Positions 52,166 to 60,807 of a stretch of 64,000 nt of DNA are shown piece by piece. Below the pieces are notes generated by a model, which saw nothing but the letters and a program-made list of their open reading frames with translations, was not told the DNA's origin and did no database searches. A program made the position numbers and the translations under genes. The DNA is from Paucimonas lemoignei (GTDB lineage Bacteria; Pseudomonadota; Gammaproteobacteria; Pseudomonadales; Pseudomonadaceae), in assembly GCA_900475325.1 (NCBI GenBank), contig LS483371.1, positions 930,001-994,000 on the forward strand. Direction: 5' to 3'. Numbering within the stretch: the first letter of the stretch is position 1; each line of letters starts with the position of its first letter.

Positions 52166-53845
52166 ATGCGTGCCTGTTTTCCCGCCTTAGTGCTGGGTGT
52201 GTCCATGACGTCCTGTCTGGTTTATGCCGATACCTTTCCCGCCTTCCTCAATAGCAATGATGCCGAACGCAATCTCCCCGTTCCCAACCTGCCCGCCGAT
52301 GCCTATCGGCCGGTGACGCCTGCGGTGCAGCTGCCAACGCCTGCGCCACCGGATGCCACGCCGCTGATGATGAATACCAGGGTGGCGGTGCGCAAAATCC
52401 GTATTGAAGGCGGCAGCGTCTACCCCCTTGAAGAGCTGGGCGCGGCTTATCAGTCGCTGTTGGGTCGCGAGGCGACGCTGGCCGAGTTGATCGACGCAAC
52501 GCGTGGCATCACCCAGCGTTATCAGGCTGATGGTTACTTGCTGTCTTACGCGTTTCTGCCGCCGCAGGATTTCGAGCAAGGCCTGGTGCGCGTGGTGTTG
52601 GTCGAGGGCTACATCCGCGATTATCAGTTGCAAGGTGACGTAGGGCGGGTCTCGGCCTATCTCGACAAACTGGCGGCCAAAATTCGCGAAGAGCGGCCGC
52701 TGACCCGCAAGACGTTCGAGCGCTACACCGCGCTGATGAGCCGCGTGCCTGGCGTTACTTTGCAAGCCATGGCGCCGCCGCCGGGAACCACCGATGGCGC
52801 AACGACGCTGATCGCTACGGCCACGCGCAAACCGTTCACCAGCAGCCTCAGCCTGACCCAGGACAACCGCGACGGCACCCAGGCGTTACTCGGTGTCAGC
52901 AGCAACGCCCAGACCGCCATGGCCGAACAATTGACCCTCAGTGGGCTGTTCCCTCCGGGGGATGACAAAGAGCATTACTACCGCCTCGATTACAGCCAAT
53001 ACCTGAACACTGAAGGCACTCAACTGAGCGTCTGGGGCGCGCGCTACCGCAGTGATCCGAGCACCCGAATCACGCTGGATAACAACATACAACTCAAACA
53101 GCATCGCGAAAATGATCGGCTTTCCATCGGCATCAGCCACCCGCTGATTGCTGCGCAGAATGAGTGGCTCAGCGCGGGCGCGCGGCTTTATGCGGTCAAT
53201 GATAAAACCCGTTACCAGGTGATCGGCTTTCCGCTCAGCCTCTCGAACCAGACCGATATCCGCGCCCTGGCCTTTGAAAGTGACTGGCGCAAATCCACGG
53301 CCACGCAACTGCGCATCCTCAGTGCCGGGTTGTATCAGGGCATCGATGGGTTGGGCGCCAAAAGCGACGATCAAACCTATGATCTGGACTTCCTGCGAGC
53401 GCGACTTTCCGGGGTGCAGAGCGACAAGTTTTTCGAGCGCTGGCAGGGCGTGTTTTCCGCTGCGCTGTACTGGAGTGATGACAACCTGCCGGACAGTGAG
53501 CGGGCACAGTTTGGCGGGCAGAATTTCGCCCGTGGCTACCCCTCTGATCAGGCGTCTGGCGATAAGGGCTGGGGCGTTGCGTATGAACTCAACTACAGCT
53601 TCAACCGTGACGGCGATTGGGTGAAAGTGCTGCAGCCTTATGTGGTGCTGGATGCGGCGCGGACCTGGTTCAACGAGTTGCCGGTCCAGGATTCCAAACT
53701 GTCTTCATTTGCCACTGGTCTGCGATTTGGCGATGCGCGCTATTACAACATCGCCCTGGAAGCCGCCAAACCGATGTCTGATAAAGGCCTGGACAGTTTC
53801 AACCGCAAGCCGCGTTATACGCTGAGTTTCAGTTATCAGTTGTGA
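52166..53845 (+). CDS. TpsB/FhaC/ShlB-type two-partner secretion transporter
   Basis: 559 residues: signal peptide (about 1-21), a proline-rich stretch, POTRA domains (about 65-230; VRKIRIEGGSVYPLEELGAAYQ-like start, GYLLSYAFLPPQDFEQGLVRVVLVEGYI) and a C-terminal beta-barrel ending in aromatic YTLSFSYQL. The L6 loop motif of the family is seen in NFARGYPSDQASG. These outer-membrane channels secrete a TpsA partner bearing a TPS domain; none is visible here. GGAG lies before ATG 52166. An intrinsic terminator separates it from the lipoprotein gene, so readthrough or a separate promoter is needed. Confidence 0.92.
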   Translation: MRACFPALVLGVSMTSCLVYADTFPAFLNSNDAERNLPVPNLPADAYRPVTPAVQLPTPAPPDATPLMMNTRVAVRKIRIEGGSVYPLEELGAAYQSLLGREATLAELIDATRGITQRYQADGYLLSYAFLPPQDFEQGLVRVVLVEGYIRDYQLQGDVGRVSAYLDKLAAKIREERPLTRKTFERYTALMSRVPGVTLQAMAPPPGTTDGATTLIATATRKPFTSSLSLTQDNRDGTQALLGVSSNAQTAMAEQLTLSGLFPPGDDKEHYYRLDYSQYLNTEGTQLSVWGARYRSDPSTRITLDNNIQLKQHRENDRLSIGISHPLIAAQNEWLSAGARLYAVNDKTRYQVIGFPLSLSNQTDIRALAFESDWRKSTATQLRILSAGLYQGIDGLGAKSDDQTYDLDFLRARLSGVQSDKFFERWQGVFSAALYWSDDNLPDSERAQFGGQNFARGYPSDQASGDKGWGVAYELNYSFNRDGDWVKVLQPYVVLDAARTWFNELPVQDSKLSSFATGLRFGDARYYNIALEAAKPMSDKGLDSFNRKPRYTLSFSYQL

Positions 53846-53873
53846 GTGTCGGTTGACTGGATTTGCATCAAAC

Positions 53874-53967
53874 CTGTGGGAGCGAATTCATTCGCGAAGG
53901 GGGCCGGGACATTCAACACATATGTCATGGCTGATCTACCGCTTTCGCGAATGAATTCGCTCTCATC
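53874..53967. repeat. REP inverted pair (GGGAGCGAATTCATTCGCG type)
   Basis: CTGTGGGAGCGAATTCATTCG faces CGCGAATGAATTCGCTCTCA. The second arm has a C-to-T type change at the end (CTCTCA against CTCCCA). Part of the gap at 53846-54196, which has no gene. Confidence 0.9.
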
Positions 53968-54003
53968 AAGCATGAAATAATTATCTGAATTGTAATAATT
54001 TTT

Positions 54004-54097
54004 TGTGGGAGCGAGCTTGCTCGCGAAGAGGCCGGGACACCTGATATATCTCTGTGGGCAGGAACATTGCTTTCGCGAGCAAGCTCGCTCCCACAGG
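54004..54097. repeat. REP inverted pair (GGGAGCGAGCTTGCTCGCG type)
   Basis: TGTGGGAGCGAGCTTGCTCGC and GCGAGCAAGCTCGCTCCCACA, perfect arms. It is the second REP pair in the same 351-base gap but has a different core from the first. Confidence 0.93.
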
Positions 54098-54196
54098 TCC
54101 TGTATTTGCTGCGTGACAGCGAGGCGTTTGGACGACGGGGGATCTCCCACACAGGTTGCACAGGGCGTGTTCCTGTTCAGATTCGGCGGAAACGAT

Positions 54197-54604
54197 TCAA
54201 CGCCCGATCAGATACATCTGCTGTTGCGGGAAGAGGGTGTTGAGGGTTTCCAGCAGACGGGTGTGATAGATGGGTTTGCGAAACAGATCCAGCACTTGCA
54301 GGTGCAGCAGATCGGTCACGTCATCCATGTCGGCGTGGCCTGAGGTCACGATAACCGGCAGGTGCTGGCGTGAGGTGTGTTCGCGAAGGCGTTTGATGAG
54401 GGACATGCCACTTTCTTCCGGCATGCGCAGGTCGGTTATGACCAGCGCGATGTCCGGGTGTTGGGTAAACGCTTCCAGCGCCAGCTTCACCGAGGATGCA
54501 GTGAAGCAGCAGAAGCCTTCCCCTTCGAGCAACTCGGCCAGCTCTTCGTTGGCGTCCTCCTCGTCGTCCACTAACAGCAGTTGTTGGCGGGTAGAGTTGG
54601 CCAT
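54197..54604 (-). CDS. Single-domain response regulator
   Basis: 135 residues, a lone receiver domain: acidic pair Asp13-Asp14 (LLLVDDEED), phospho-acceptor Asp58 (LVITDLRMPEESG), the Thr/Ser position in VIVTSGHADM and the Lys in LFRKPIYH. There is no output domain, so it acts by protein contact or as a phosphate relay. It lies downstream of flp on the same strand (stop to start about 45 bases), so it may be part of the Flp/Tad regulatory circuit, in which P. aeruginosa uses PprA/PprB. Confidence 0.92.
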   Translation of the reverse strand: MANSTRQQLLLVDDEEDANEELAELLEGEGFCCFTASSVKLALEAFTQHPDIALVITDLRMPEESGMSLIKRLREHTSRQHLPVIVTSGHADMDDVTDLLHLQVLDLFRKPIYHTRLLETLNTLFPQQQMYLIGR

Positions 54605-54649
54605 TTCATGTTTCCGTTATCGAGAGTGACCGTTTACTGAGTGCCGGTA

Positions 54650-54862
54650 TCAAGACCCGCCAGCGCTAGAAGTTGGCAACGTCCCTTTGAGTCCGGTGGT
54701 TATTGCTTCGAATTTGCTTTTGACAGCGTTGCCAATAGGGTCAATGAAGGCAACGGAAATTATCGCCACCATCGCCGCCACAATGACGTACTCAATCGCC
54801 GATGCACCGTCTTTGTTTTTGATCAGACGCTTGGCGCCTGACTTGAATTTGATAAGGAACAT
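54650..54862 (-). CDS. flp: Flp type IVb pilin precursor
   Basis: 70 residues. The leader MFLIKFKSGAKRLIKNKDG precedes the cleavage site G^ASAIEYVIVAAMVAI: Glu at +5 and Tyr at +6, the Flp-pilin hallmark. It is cut by the prepilin peptidase FppA/TadV, which is not in the window. GGAGAAG lies before ATG 54862; a longer frame is out of keeping with the family. Divergent from rcpC, as in P. aeruginosa. Confidence 0.95.
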   Translation of the reverse strand: MFLIKFKSGAKRLIKNKDGASAIEYVIVAAMVAIISVAFIDPIGNAVKSKFEAITTGLKGTLPTSSAGGS

Positions 54863-55163
54863 CTGACTTCTCCTTGCGTCGTGTAACGCGGGTAATGCAG
54901 TTCGTGCATGAACAATCCATCGCTGTAACAGCATTACTCCGGCCACCCAAACCCACAACAGTATCTAAGTATTAATCGCAAAGTTATATATCGGTTTTCC
55001 GGCGCCTGCCGACACAATCACCGCAGCAATTCAGTGTTAGACAATGGCGATTTTCGAGACCTGCGCTACCTTAAATAGCGTATCCATGAATGTTCATAAG
55101 TACCTGATTGCGAAGTTGTCTTGTGGCTTGAGGTTGTAGCGCAATGTTGAGGCGGGGGCGTTT
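54863..55163. promoter_or_regulatory. Divergent flp / rcpC promoter region
   Basis: 301 bases between divergent pilus genes, AT-richer than the flanks. It must hold both promoters, expected to be under the PprB-type regulator encoded at the right edge. A 12-bp dyad ATGAA-TG-TTCAT (55086-55097) is visible about 65 bases before rcpC; its role is unknown. Confidence 0.5.
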
Positions 55164-56141
55164 ATGAGCAGTCGTTTGACCATGATTCTGGCGGTGCTGT
55201 TTTTACTCGGCGCGGTGGTCGCGGGTTATTGGGGTTTGGCGGTCACCCGTCAGCCTGCACCTGTGCCCGCACCCGTGTTGGCGCCTGTCTCCCAAGCCCC
55301 GACTGCGCCCGTCGTGACACCGCCACCGGCTGAAGACCCCATGCGCCAGCCCGTAGTCATCGTGCTGCACGACGTGCCGCCCTATGTGGCGCTCAAGGCT
55401 GAAGACCTGGTGGTTGAGCGGTTGAAAGTCGCACCGGCCGGCAGCTTCACTTCAATTGATGAGGCCGTGGGCCGGAGCAGCTGGCAGACCTTGCGCGCGG
55501 GCAGTTGGCTCAGCGAGGGTAGTTTTGACTCCGGCGGCGCCTTGGCCCGCATGATCCGCCCCAACGAGCGCGCCCTGGCCCTGAGTGTCGATGAAGTGAT
55601 CGGCGCCGGTGGCCAGCTCAGCCCTGGGGATTACGTGGATGTGCTGCTCTACTTGCCCCAGGATGCCGACAACGCCGACCGTTCCAGCCAGGTGGCGGTG
55701 CCTGCATTGCGGGTGCTGAGTGTGGGCGACATGCTTGGCCCGACGCTGGACGGTAAGGCCGCGCAGAACCTCACCGCAGAGCAGCGTCTGGCCCAGGAAC
55801 AAAGACGCATCGCCGCGCGCACCGTCATCGTGGCGGTGCCGCACGTGCTGCTCAGCCGCCTGATGCTTGCCACCCAAAGCGGCGTGTTGCGCCTGGCGGT
55901 GCGTAGCGCTCAGGAAAAAAATCTCGAACAGTACTGGGCCAGCCAGGCCACTGACAAAACAGAGGCCATCGCGGTCCGGCTCGACACCACCCGGCGTGAT
56001 CTCCTGCAGTTTTCCCAATTGAGCCTGGGCACCCCGGCGCGGGTTCAGACCGGTGCGCAGCCCGCCCGGGCACCACGCCCGGTGGAGATCATTCGCGGCG
56101 CTCAAACGACACAGCAAATCACCCAACAGACCACCCAATAA
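55164..56141 (+). CDS. rcpC: Flp pilus assembly protein RcpC/CpaB
   Basis: 325 residues. An N-terminal membrane helix (LTMILAVLFLLGAVVAGYWGL) is followed by a proline-rich linker, a SAF domain (VIVLHDVPPYVALKAEDLVVERLKVAPAGSF) and an RcpC-type region (ALALSVDEVIGAGGQLSPGDYVDVLLYLP). It is a periplasmic part of the Flp pilus machine near the secretin. ATG at 55164 with GAGGCGGGGG upstream. First gene of the plus-strand tad operon. Confidence 0.93.
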   Translation: MSSRLTMILAVLFLLGAVVAGYWGLAVTRQPAPVPAPVLAPVSQAPTAPVVTPPPAEDPMRQPVVIVLHDVPPYVALKAEDLVVERLKVAPAGSFTSIDEAVGRSSWQTLRAGSWLSEGSFDSGGALARMIRPNERALALSVDEVIGAGGQLSPGDYVDVLLYLPQDADNADRSSQVAVPALRVLSVGDMLGPTLDGKAAQNLTAEQRLAQEQRRIAARTVIVAVPHVLLSRLMLATQSGVLRLAVRSAQEKNLEQYWASQATDKTEAIAVRLDTTRRDLLQFSQLSLGTPARVQTGAQPARAPRPVEIIRGAQTTQQITQQTTQ

Positions 56142-56172
56142 AGCCCCCTGATTTTGAGCAAGGATGCAGTGC

Positions 56173-57462
56173 ATGAGCAGTGGTTACGTGCCGATTCTCA
56201 AACCGGTTTTCTGGGCCCTCGTGCTGACCCTGTGCAGCGTCGAACTGGCCTCGGCCGCGACTAATAACTGCGCGGCGCTGGCCGCGTTGCCCGGTGTACT
56301 GGAGGTGGACCAAGGCCTGCAGCAGGATATTCGCTCCTCGGTGGCGATCACCCGCCTGGCAGTGGGCGACCCGAAGATCGCCGACGTGTTTGCCAATGGT
56401 AATGACGGCTTCCTGCTCACCGGCGTGGCGCCTGGCACCACCAGCCTGATGGTCTGGACGGCATGCTCGGCCACGCCCCGGCAAAGCATGGTGTTCGTTC
56501 GCGGTCGTGCCACGGCGGCGATGACCGAGAAAGTGATGGTGGCCGGTGGGGAAGTGCTGCCCAGCCAGGTACAGACCGACATCCGCTTCGTCGAGGTCAA
56601 CCGTACCAAGCTCAAGGAAGCCAGCACCTCGATTTTCGGCAAAGGCTCGAACAACTTTCTGTTTGGCTCGCCGGGCACCGTGCCCGCGTTGGGCGTGACC
56701 CCTGGCGTCGTCCCTTCGGTGACAGACGCTACGGCTGGCAACGTCGGCCGGATTTACCGCGCCAGTACTGTGATCCCGCTGAACAACGACACCTTCAACA
56801 TCGTCTGGGGCGGTGGCAGCAGCAAAGTGTTGGGCATGCTCAATGCCATGGAGAGCAGCGGGTTCGCTTACACCCTGGCGCGGCCCAGCCTGGTGGCGTT
56901 GAACGGGCAAAGCGCGAGCTTCCTGGCAGGCGGCGAATTCCCGGTGCCGGTGCCCAATGGCGAGGGCAACGGGATTTCCATCGAGTACAAAGAGTTTGGC
57001 GTGCGGCTCACGGTGACGCCGACGGTAGTCGGCCGCGATCGCATTCTGCTCAAGGTTGCCCCGGAAGTCAGCGAGCTTGATTACAGCGCGGGCGTGACGA
57101 TTGCCGGGACCACCGTGCCCGCGCTCAACGTGCGGCGCACCGACACCAGCATCTCCCTGGCCGATGGTGAGAGCTTTGTGATCAGCGGTTTGATCCGCAC
57201 CCGAAACTCGTCGTCGGTGGACAAGTTTCCAGGGCTGGGTGACATCCCGGTGCTGGGCGCATTGTTTCGCAACTCCACCATCGACCGCGAAGAAAGCGAG
57301 CTGCTGATGATCGTCACCCCGCACCTGGTTCAGCCGCTGGCGGTCAATGCGCAATTGCCCGCATTGCCGGGTGAACAGTTGCGCAATTACGACCCGAGTT
57401 TCCTGCGCATGTACTTCCTGGAAAACGGCAACTTCGACAAACGCAGCGGGTTGTCGCAATGA
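56173..57462 (+). CDS. rcpA: Flp pilus secretin RcpA/CpaC
   Basis: 429 residues: signal peptide (ends near ELASAA), a BON/N0-like N-terminal region (LEVDQGLQQDIRSSVAITRLAVGDPKIADV) and a C-terminal secretin core (FLAGGEFPVPVPNGEGNGISIEYKEFGVRLTVTPTV, ESFVISGLI, SELLMIVTPHLVQPL). It forms the outer-membrane channel of the Flp pilus. I prefer the ATG at 56173 to the one at 56164, because AAGGA is then 6-8 bases upstream. Its stop overlaps tadZ (ATGA). Confidence 0.95.
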   Translation: MSSGYVPILKPVFWALVLTLCSVELASAATNNCAALAALPGVLEVDQGLQQDIRSSVAITRLAVGDPKIADVFANGNDGFLLTGVAPGTTSLMVWTACSATPRQSMVFVRGRATAAMTEKVMVAGGEVLPSQVQTDIRFVEVNRTKLKEASTSIFGKGSNNFLFGSPGTVPALGVTPGVVPSVTDATAGNVGRIYRASTVIPLNNDTFNIVWGGGSSKVLGMLNAMESSGFAYTLARPSLVALNGQSASFLAGGEFPVPVPNGEGNGISIEYKEFGVRLTVTPTVVGRDRILLKVAPEVSELDYSAGVTIAGTTVPALNVRRTDTSISLADGESFVISGLIRTRNSSSVDKFPGLGDIPVLGALFRNSTIDREESELLMIVTPHLVQPLAVNAQLPALPGEQLRNYDPSFLRMYFLENGNFDKRSGLSQ

Positions 57463-58649
57463 GCCAGAGCCTGAGCCAGACGTTTCTGGCAATCACGCGC
57501 ACGCCCACTGACCTTGAATGGCTGCAAGGTGCACTGGCGCCGCTTGGGCAAGTGGTCAGCGCCGGTTCTGGCAGCCTCGATGACTTGCTCGCGCTGGTGG
57601 ACGTGACCTTCGCCAGCGTGGTGTTCGTCGGCCTGGATCGCGAGCATCTGATGGCCCAGAGCGCGCTGATCGAGGGGGCGCTGGAGGCCAAGCCGATGCT
57701 GGCGATCGTCGCCCTGGGTGACGGCATGGACAACCAACTGGTACTCAACGCCATGCGTGCCGGTGCGCGGGATTTCGTCGCTTATGGTTCGCGCTCCAGT
57801 GAGGTGGCCGGGCTGGTCCGACGCCTGACCAAACGCCTGCCGCCCGTGGCGCAGAACGCCAATATCGGCGGGCTGTCGATGCTCTACGGCGCCCAGTGTG
57901 ATGGCGACGGGGCGTTGATCTCCAGCCACCTGGCGCTGGTGGTGCAGAAGACCGGGCAACGCACTTTGCTGCTGGATCTGGGCTTGCCACGCGGCGACAG
58001 CCTGTCGTTGCTCGGCCTTGAATCCTCGTTCAGTTTCGGCGATGCCTTGCGTCATTTGCGCAGGCTCGACGCCACGCTGATCGACAGCGCGTTCACCACC
58101 CATGCTGACGGTTTGCGGATCCTGGCATACACCGAGGATGACGACCGCCTGGAGCAGTCCAGCGCCGCCGAGCTGTACATGTTGCTCAGCGCACTGCGCC
58201 AGCATTTCCAGCATGTGGTGGTCAACCTCGTCGGCCAGCCGGACAGCGAAGCCTTGCGCACCCTGGTCAGCCATTGCGACCAACTGCTGTGGTACACCGA
58301 TCAGAGCGTACTGGAATGCCGACGCAACCTGGCCACGCTGAACCTGTGGCGCAGCAAGGGCATGAAGCTGCAGCACGCCGCGTTGCTGGTCGACCGCTAC
58401 CTCAAGACCGTGGCGCCCAATTCCGAAACTCTTGAAAAGACCTTTGAATTACCCTCGCGAGCGGTATTGCCCTTCAGCCCGGAACTGCGCCTGAACGCCA
58501 AGAATCAGGGCGTGCCGTTATTCGAGTTGTCGCCGCGTGAATCCCTGTGCGCAGGCTTGCGCAGCCTGGGCGAGAGCCTGGCGCGGCAGTCCGCCGGGGC
58601 GGAAAAACCCGCTGACAGTTGGTTCAGTCGGCTACGAGGAACTCGCTGA
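57459..58649 (+). CDS. tadZ: Pilus assembly protein TadZ/CpaE
   Basis: 396 residues: an N-terminal receiver-like domain without the phospho-acceptor (about 1-125) and a C-terminal MinD/ParA-like domain. TadZ marks the pole and localises the pilus machine. The deviant Walker A region is seen as MLYGAQCDGDGALISSHLAL, lacking the KGGxGKT lysines, so ATP hydrolysis is doubtful. It overlaps rcpA by 4 bases and tadA as TGATG. Confidence 0.9.
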   Translation: MSQSLSQTFLAITRTPTDLEWLQGALAPLGQVVSAGSGSLDDLLALVDVTFASVVFVGLDREHLMAQSALIEGALEAKPMLAIVALGDGMDNQLVLNAMRAGARDFVAYGSRSSEVAGLVRRLTKRLPPVAQNANIGGLSMLYGAQCDGDGALISSHLALVVQKTGQRTLLLDLGLPRGDSLSLLGLESSFSFGDALRHLRRLDATLIDSAFTTHADGLRILAYTEDDDRLEQSSAAELYMLLSALRQHFQHVVVNLVGQPDSEALRTLVSHCDQLLWYTDQSVLECRRNLATLNLWRSKGMKLQHAALLVDRYLKTVAPNSETLEKTFELPSRAVLPFSPELRLNAKNQGVPLFELSPRESLCAGLRSLGESLARQSAGAEKPADSWFSRLRGTR

Positions 58650-59905
58650 TGCCGGAAAAACTATTTGGCGTTGCCTCCCGCAGCCAGCCCGATGGCAGCG
58701 ACCCTCAGGGGCTCAAGCTGGTCCTGCATCGCTACATCATTGATGCCATCGAAGACAGCGGTCGCAACCTGCTGGAAGGGGCGCGGCAGGTGCTCGCGCA
58801 ATTCGTCACCGACAAAGTCGCCGAATACATCGGCCGTTTGCGGCTGGCGATTTCCCGTTATGAGATGGAACGCCTGGCCGAAGAGCTGGTGGATGAGCTC
58901 ACCGGTTTCGGGCCGCTGGAAGTGCTGTTGCGCGACAGCTCGGTGACGGAAATTCTGGTCAATGGCCCGAACAAGGTCTTCGTCGAACGTGACGGCGTGC
59001 TGCACCACACGGATTTGCGCTTCATTGATTCGCACCACGTCGAGCGCGTCATGCAGCGCATCCTTGCGCCGCTGGGTCGGCGTCTGGATGAGTCGTCGCC
59101 CATGGTCGATGCGCGCCTGCCCGATGGCAGCCGGGTCAACGCGATCATCCCGCCGATTGCCCTGGACGGGCCGTGCCTCTCGATCCGGAAATTCCGCAAG
59201 GACATGCTCAAGAGCGCAGATCTGGTGGCCATGCAGACCATCGATCAATCGATCTTCGACTTCTTCGAAGAGGCGGTCGGCAAGCGCTGCAACATCCTGG
59301 TCAGCGGCGGCACCGGCACTGGCAAAACCACGCTGCTCAATGTGCTGAGCCAGTTGATCAGCCCTCATCAACGGCTGGTCACCATCGAAGACGTCGCCGA
59401 GCTGCAATTGAGCCACCCCCACGTGGTGCGCCTGGAAACCCGCCCGCCCAACTCGGAAGGGCATGGCGAGGTGCGGGCCAGCGACCTGATTCGTAACGCC
59501 CTGCGGATGCGCCCGGACCGCATCATCCTCGGCGAGATTCGTGGCGTGGAAGTGCTCGACGTCCTGACTGCGATGAACACCGGCCACGACGGTTCGATGA
59601 GCACGGTGCACGCCAACAATGCCCAGGATGCCTTGCTGCGACTGGAGACTCTGGTGGGTTTGACCGGGCGAGCGATTGCCGAAAAAACCCTGCGGCAAAT
59701 GATCTGCGCGGCGCTGGATGTGGTGATTCAGTTGGCGCGCCTGCCGGACGGTCGGCGTTGTGTCAGTGAAGTGGTGGAAGTGGTGGGCATCCGTGACGAC
59801 GTCTACGTCACCAACACCTTGTTCCGGCTTGATCGGCGCACCGGTTACGGCTTCCTGCGTGAAGCGGTCAACCCTGCGGGCGACAAGCTGCGCACACACT
59901 TTTGA
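58649..59905 (+). CDS. tadA: Pilus assembly ATPase TadA/CpaF
   Basis: 418 residues. The VirB11/PilT-like ATPase has Walker A GGTGTGKT at 220-227, an Asp box (RLVTIEDVAELQLSHPHVVRLETRP), Walker B (RIILGEIRGVE) and the His box (HDGSMSTVHANN). It powers assembly and retraction of the Flp pilus. ATG at 58649 overlaps the tadZ stop; the longer frame is not needed. tadB follows 16 bases on, preceded by GGAGG. Confidence 0.97.
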   Translation: MPEKLFGVASRSQPDGSDPQGLKLVLHRYIIDAIEDSGRNLLEGARQVLAQFVTDKVAEYIGRLRLAISRYEMERLAEELVDELTGFGPLEVLLRDSSVTEILVNGPNKVFVERDGVLHHTDLRFIDSHHVERVMQRILAPLGRRLDESSPMVDARLPDGSRVNAIIPPIALDGPCLSIRKFRKDMLKSADLVAMQTIDQSIFDFFEEAVGKRCNILVSGGTGTGKTTLLNVLSQLISPHQRLVTIEDVAELQLSHPHVVRLETRPPNSEGHGEVRASDLIRNALRMRPDRIILGEIRGVEVLDVLTAMNTGHDGSMSTVHANNAQDALLRLETLVGLTGRAIAEKTLRQMICAALDVVIQLARLPDGRRCVSEVVEVVGIRDDVYVTNTLFRLDRRTGYGFLREAVNPAGDKLRTHF

Positions 59906-59921
59906 AGCGGAGGACGTGGCG

Positions 59922-60806
59922 ATGAATGCGGCATTGCTGCTGGGCCTGATTTTCCTGCTGTTTCTGGGCGCAGGGATTTACCTGTTTCGGTTGAGCCTGA
60001 GCCGCAGCGCCAGTGAAAAGATCCTGCTGCGCCTCGCTCAGGGTCAGCCCGAAGTGGAGGCGCAACGGCCAGGCTGGGAATACTTGAATCGCGCGTTCCT
60101 GCGTGCAGGCCTGAACATTCCTGCCAGAGGCCTGCCCATCGGCCTGTCGATCTGGGCGCTGTGCATCGTGATCGGGCTGTTGACCGACAGCTGGCTCGGC
60201 GCAACCCTGGGCGTGTTAATGCCACCGCTGGCGTTGCGCATGTTAATCAGCTGGCGTTATCGCAAGCGGGTGGCGCGCATGATCGAGCAACTGCCGCAGA
60301 TGCTTGATCACACCGTGCGCAGCCTCAAATCCGGGCGCACCTTGTCCGACGCGGTATTGAACGGCATCGAAGCGGCCAACCAGCCACTCAAAAGCGGCAT
60401 GAGCCGGATCCAGCGCAACGTGCAACTGGGCGTCAGCCTGCCCGATGCCACACGGGATTTCGCTGAGCTCTACGAGCGTGATGAATTTCGCCTGTTTGCC
60501 CTCGGGCTCAAGGTCAACCATCGCTACGGCGGCAACGCCAGCGAACTGCTGGAAAACCTGATCCGCCTGATCCGCGAGCGCGAGCAGGGTGTGCGCCAAT
60601 TGAAAGCCATGACCGGTGAAACCCGCATGACCGCCGTGGTGCTGGCGCTGCTGCCGGTGGGGATGGCGGGCTACTTTCTCCTGACCAACCCCAACTACCT
60701 GATGCACATGTGGCATGACGACAGCGGCCAGACGATGTTGATGCTGGCCTTCGCCATGCAGGCGCTGGGCTGCATTGCGCTGTGGCGCATGTTGCGGAGT
60801 ATTTGA
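59922..60806 (+). CDS. tadB: Pilus platform protein TadB
   Basis: 294 residues, a GspF-like inner-membrane protein: two N-terminal helices, a cytoplasmic T2SSF domain (MIEQLPQMLDHTVRSLKSGRTLSDAVLNGIEA, LFALGLKVNHRYGGNASELLENL) and C-terminal helices. With TadC it forms the membrane platform that TadA drives. ATG at 59922 with GCGGAGG 8 bases upstream. tadC begins one base after its stop. Confidence 0.95.
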   Translation: MNAALLLGLIFLLFLGAGIYLFRLSLSRSASEKILLRLAQGQPEVEAQRPGWEYLNRAFLRAGLNIPARGLPIGLSIWALCIVIGLLTDSWLGATLGVLMPPLALRMLISWRYRKRVARMIEQLPQMLDHTVRSLKSGRTLSDAVLNGIEAANQPLKSGMSRIQRNVQLGVSLPDATRDFAELYERDEFRLFALGLKVNHRYGGNASELLENLIRLIREREQGVRQLKAMTGETRMTAVVLALLPVGMAGYFLLTNPNYLMHMWHDDSGQTMLMLAFAMQALGCIALWRMLRSI

Positions 60807-60807
60807 G

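Noticed and set aside
53846..54196. Possible CRISPR-like repeat array
   Set aside because: The repeated words are two facing REP pairs with different cores, not direct repeats with regular spacers; no cas genes are present.
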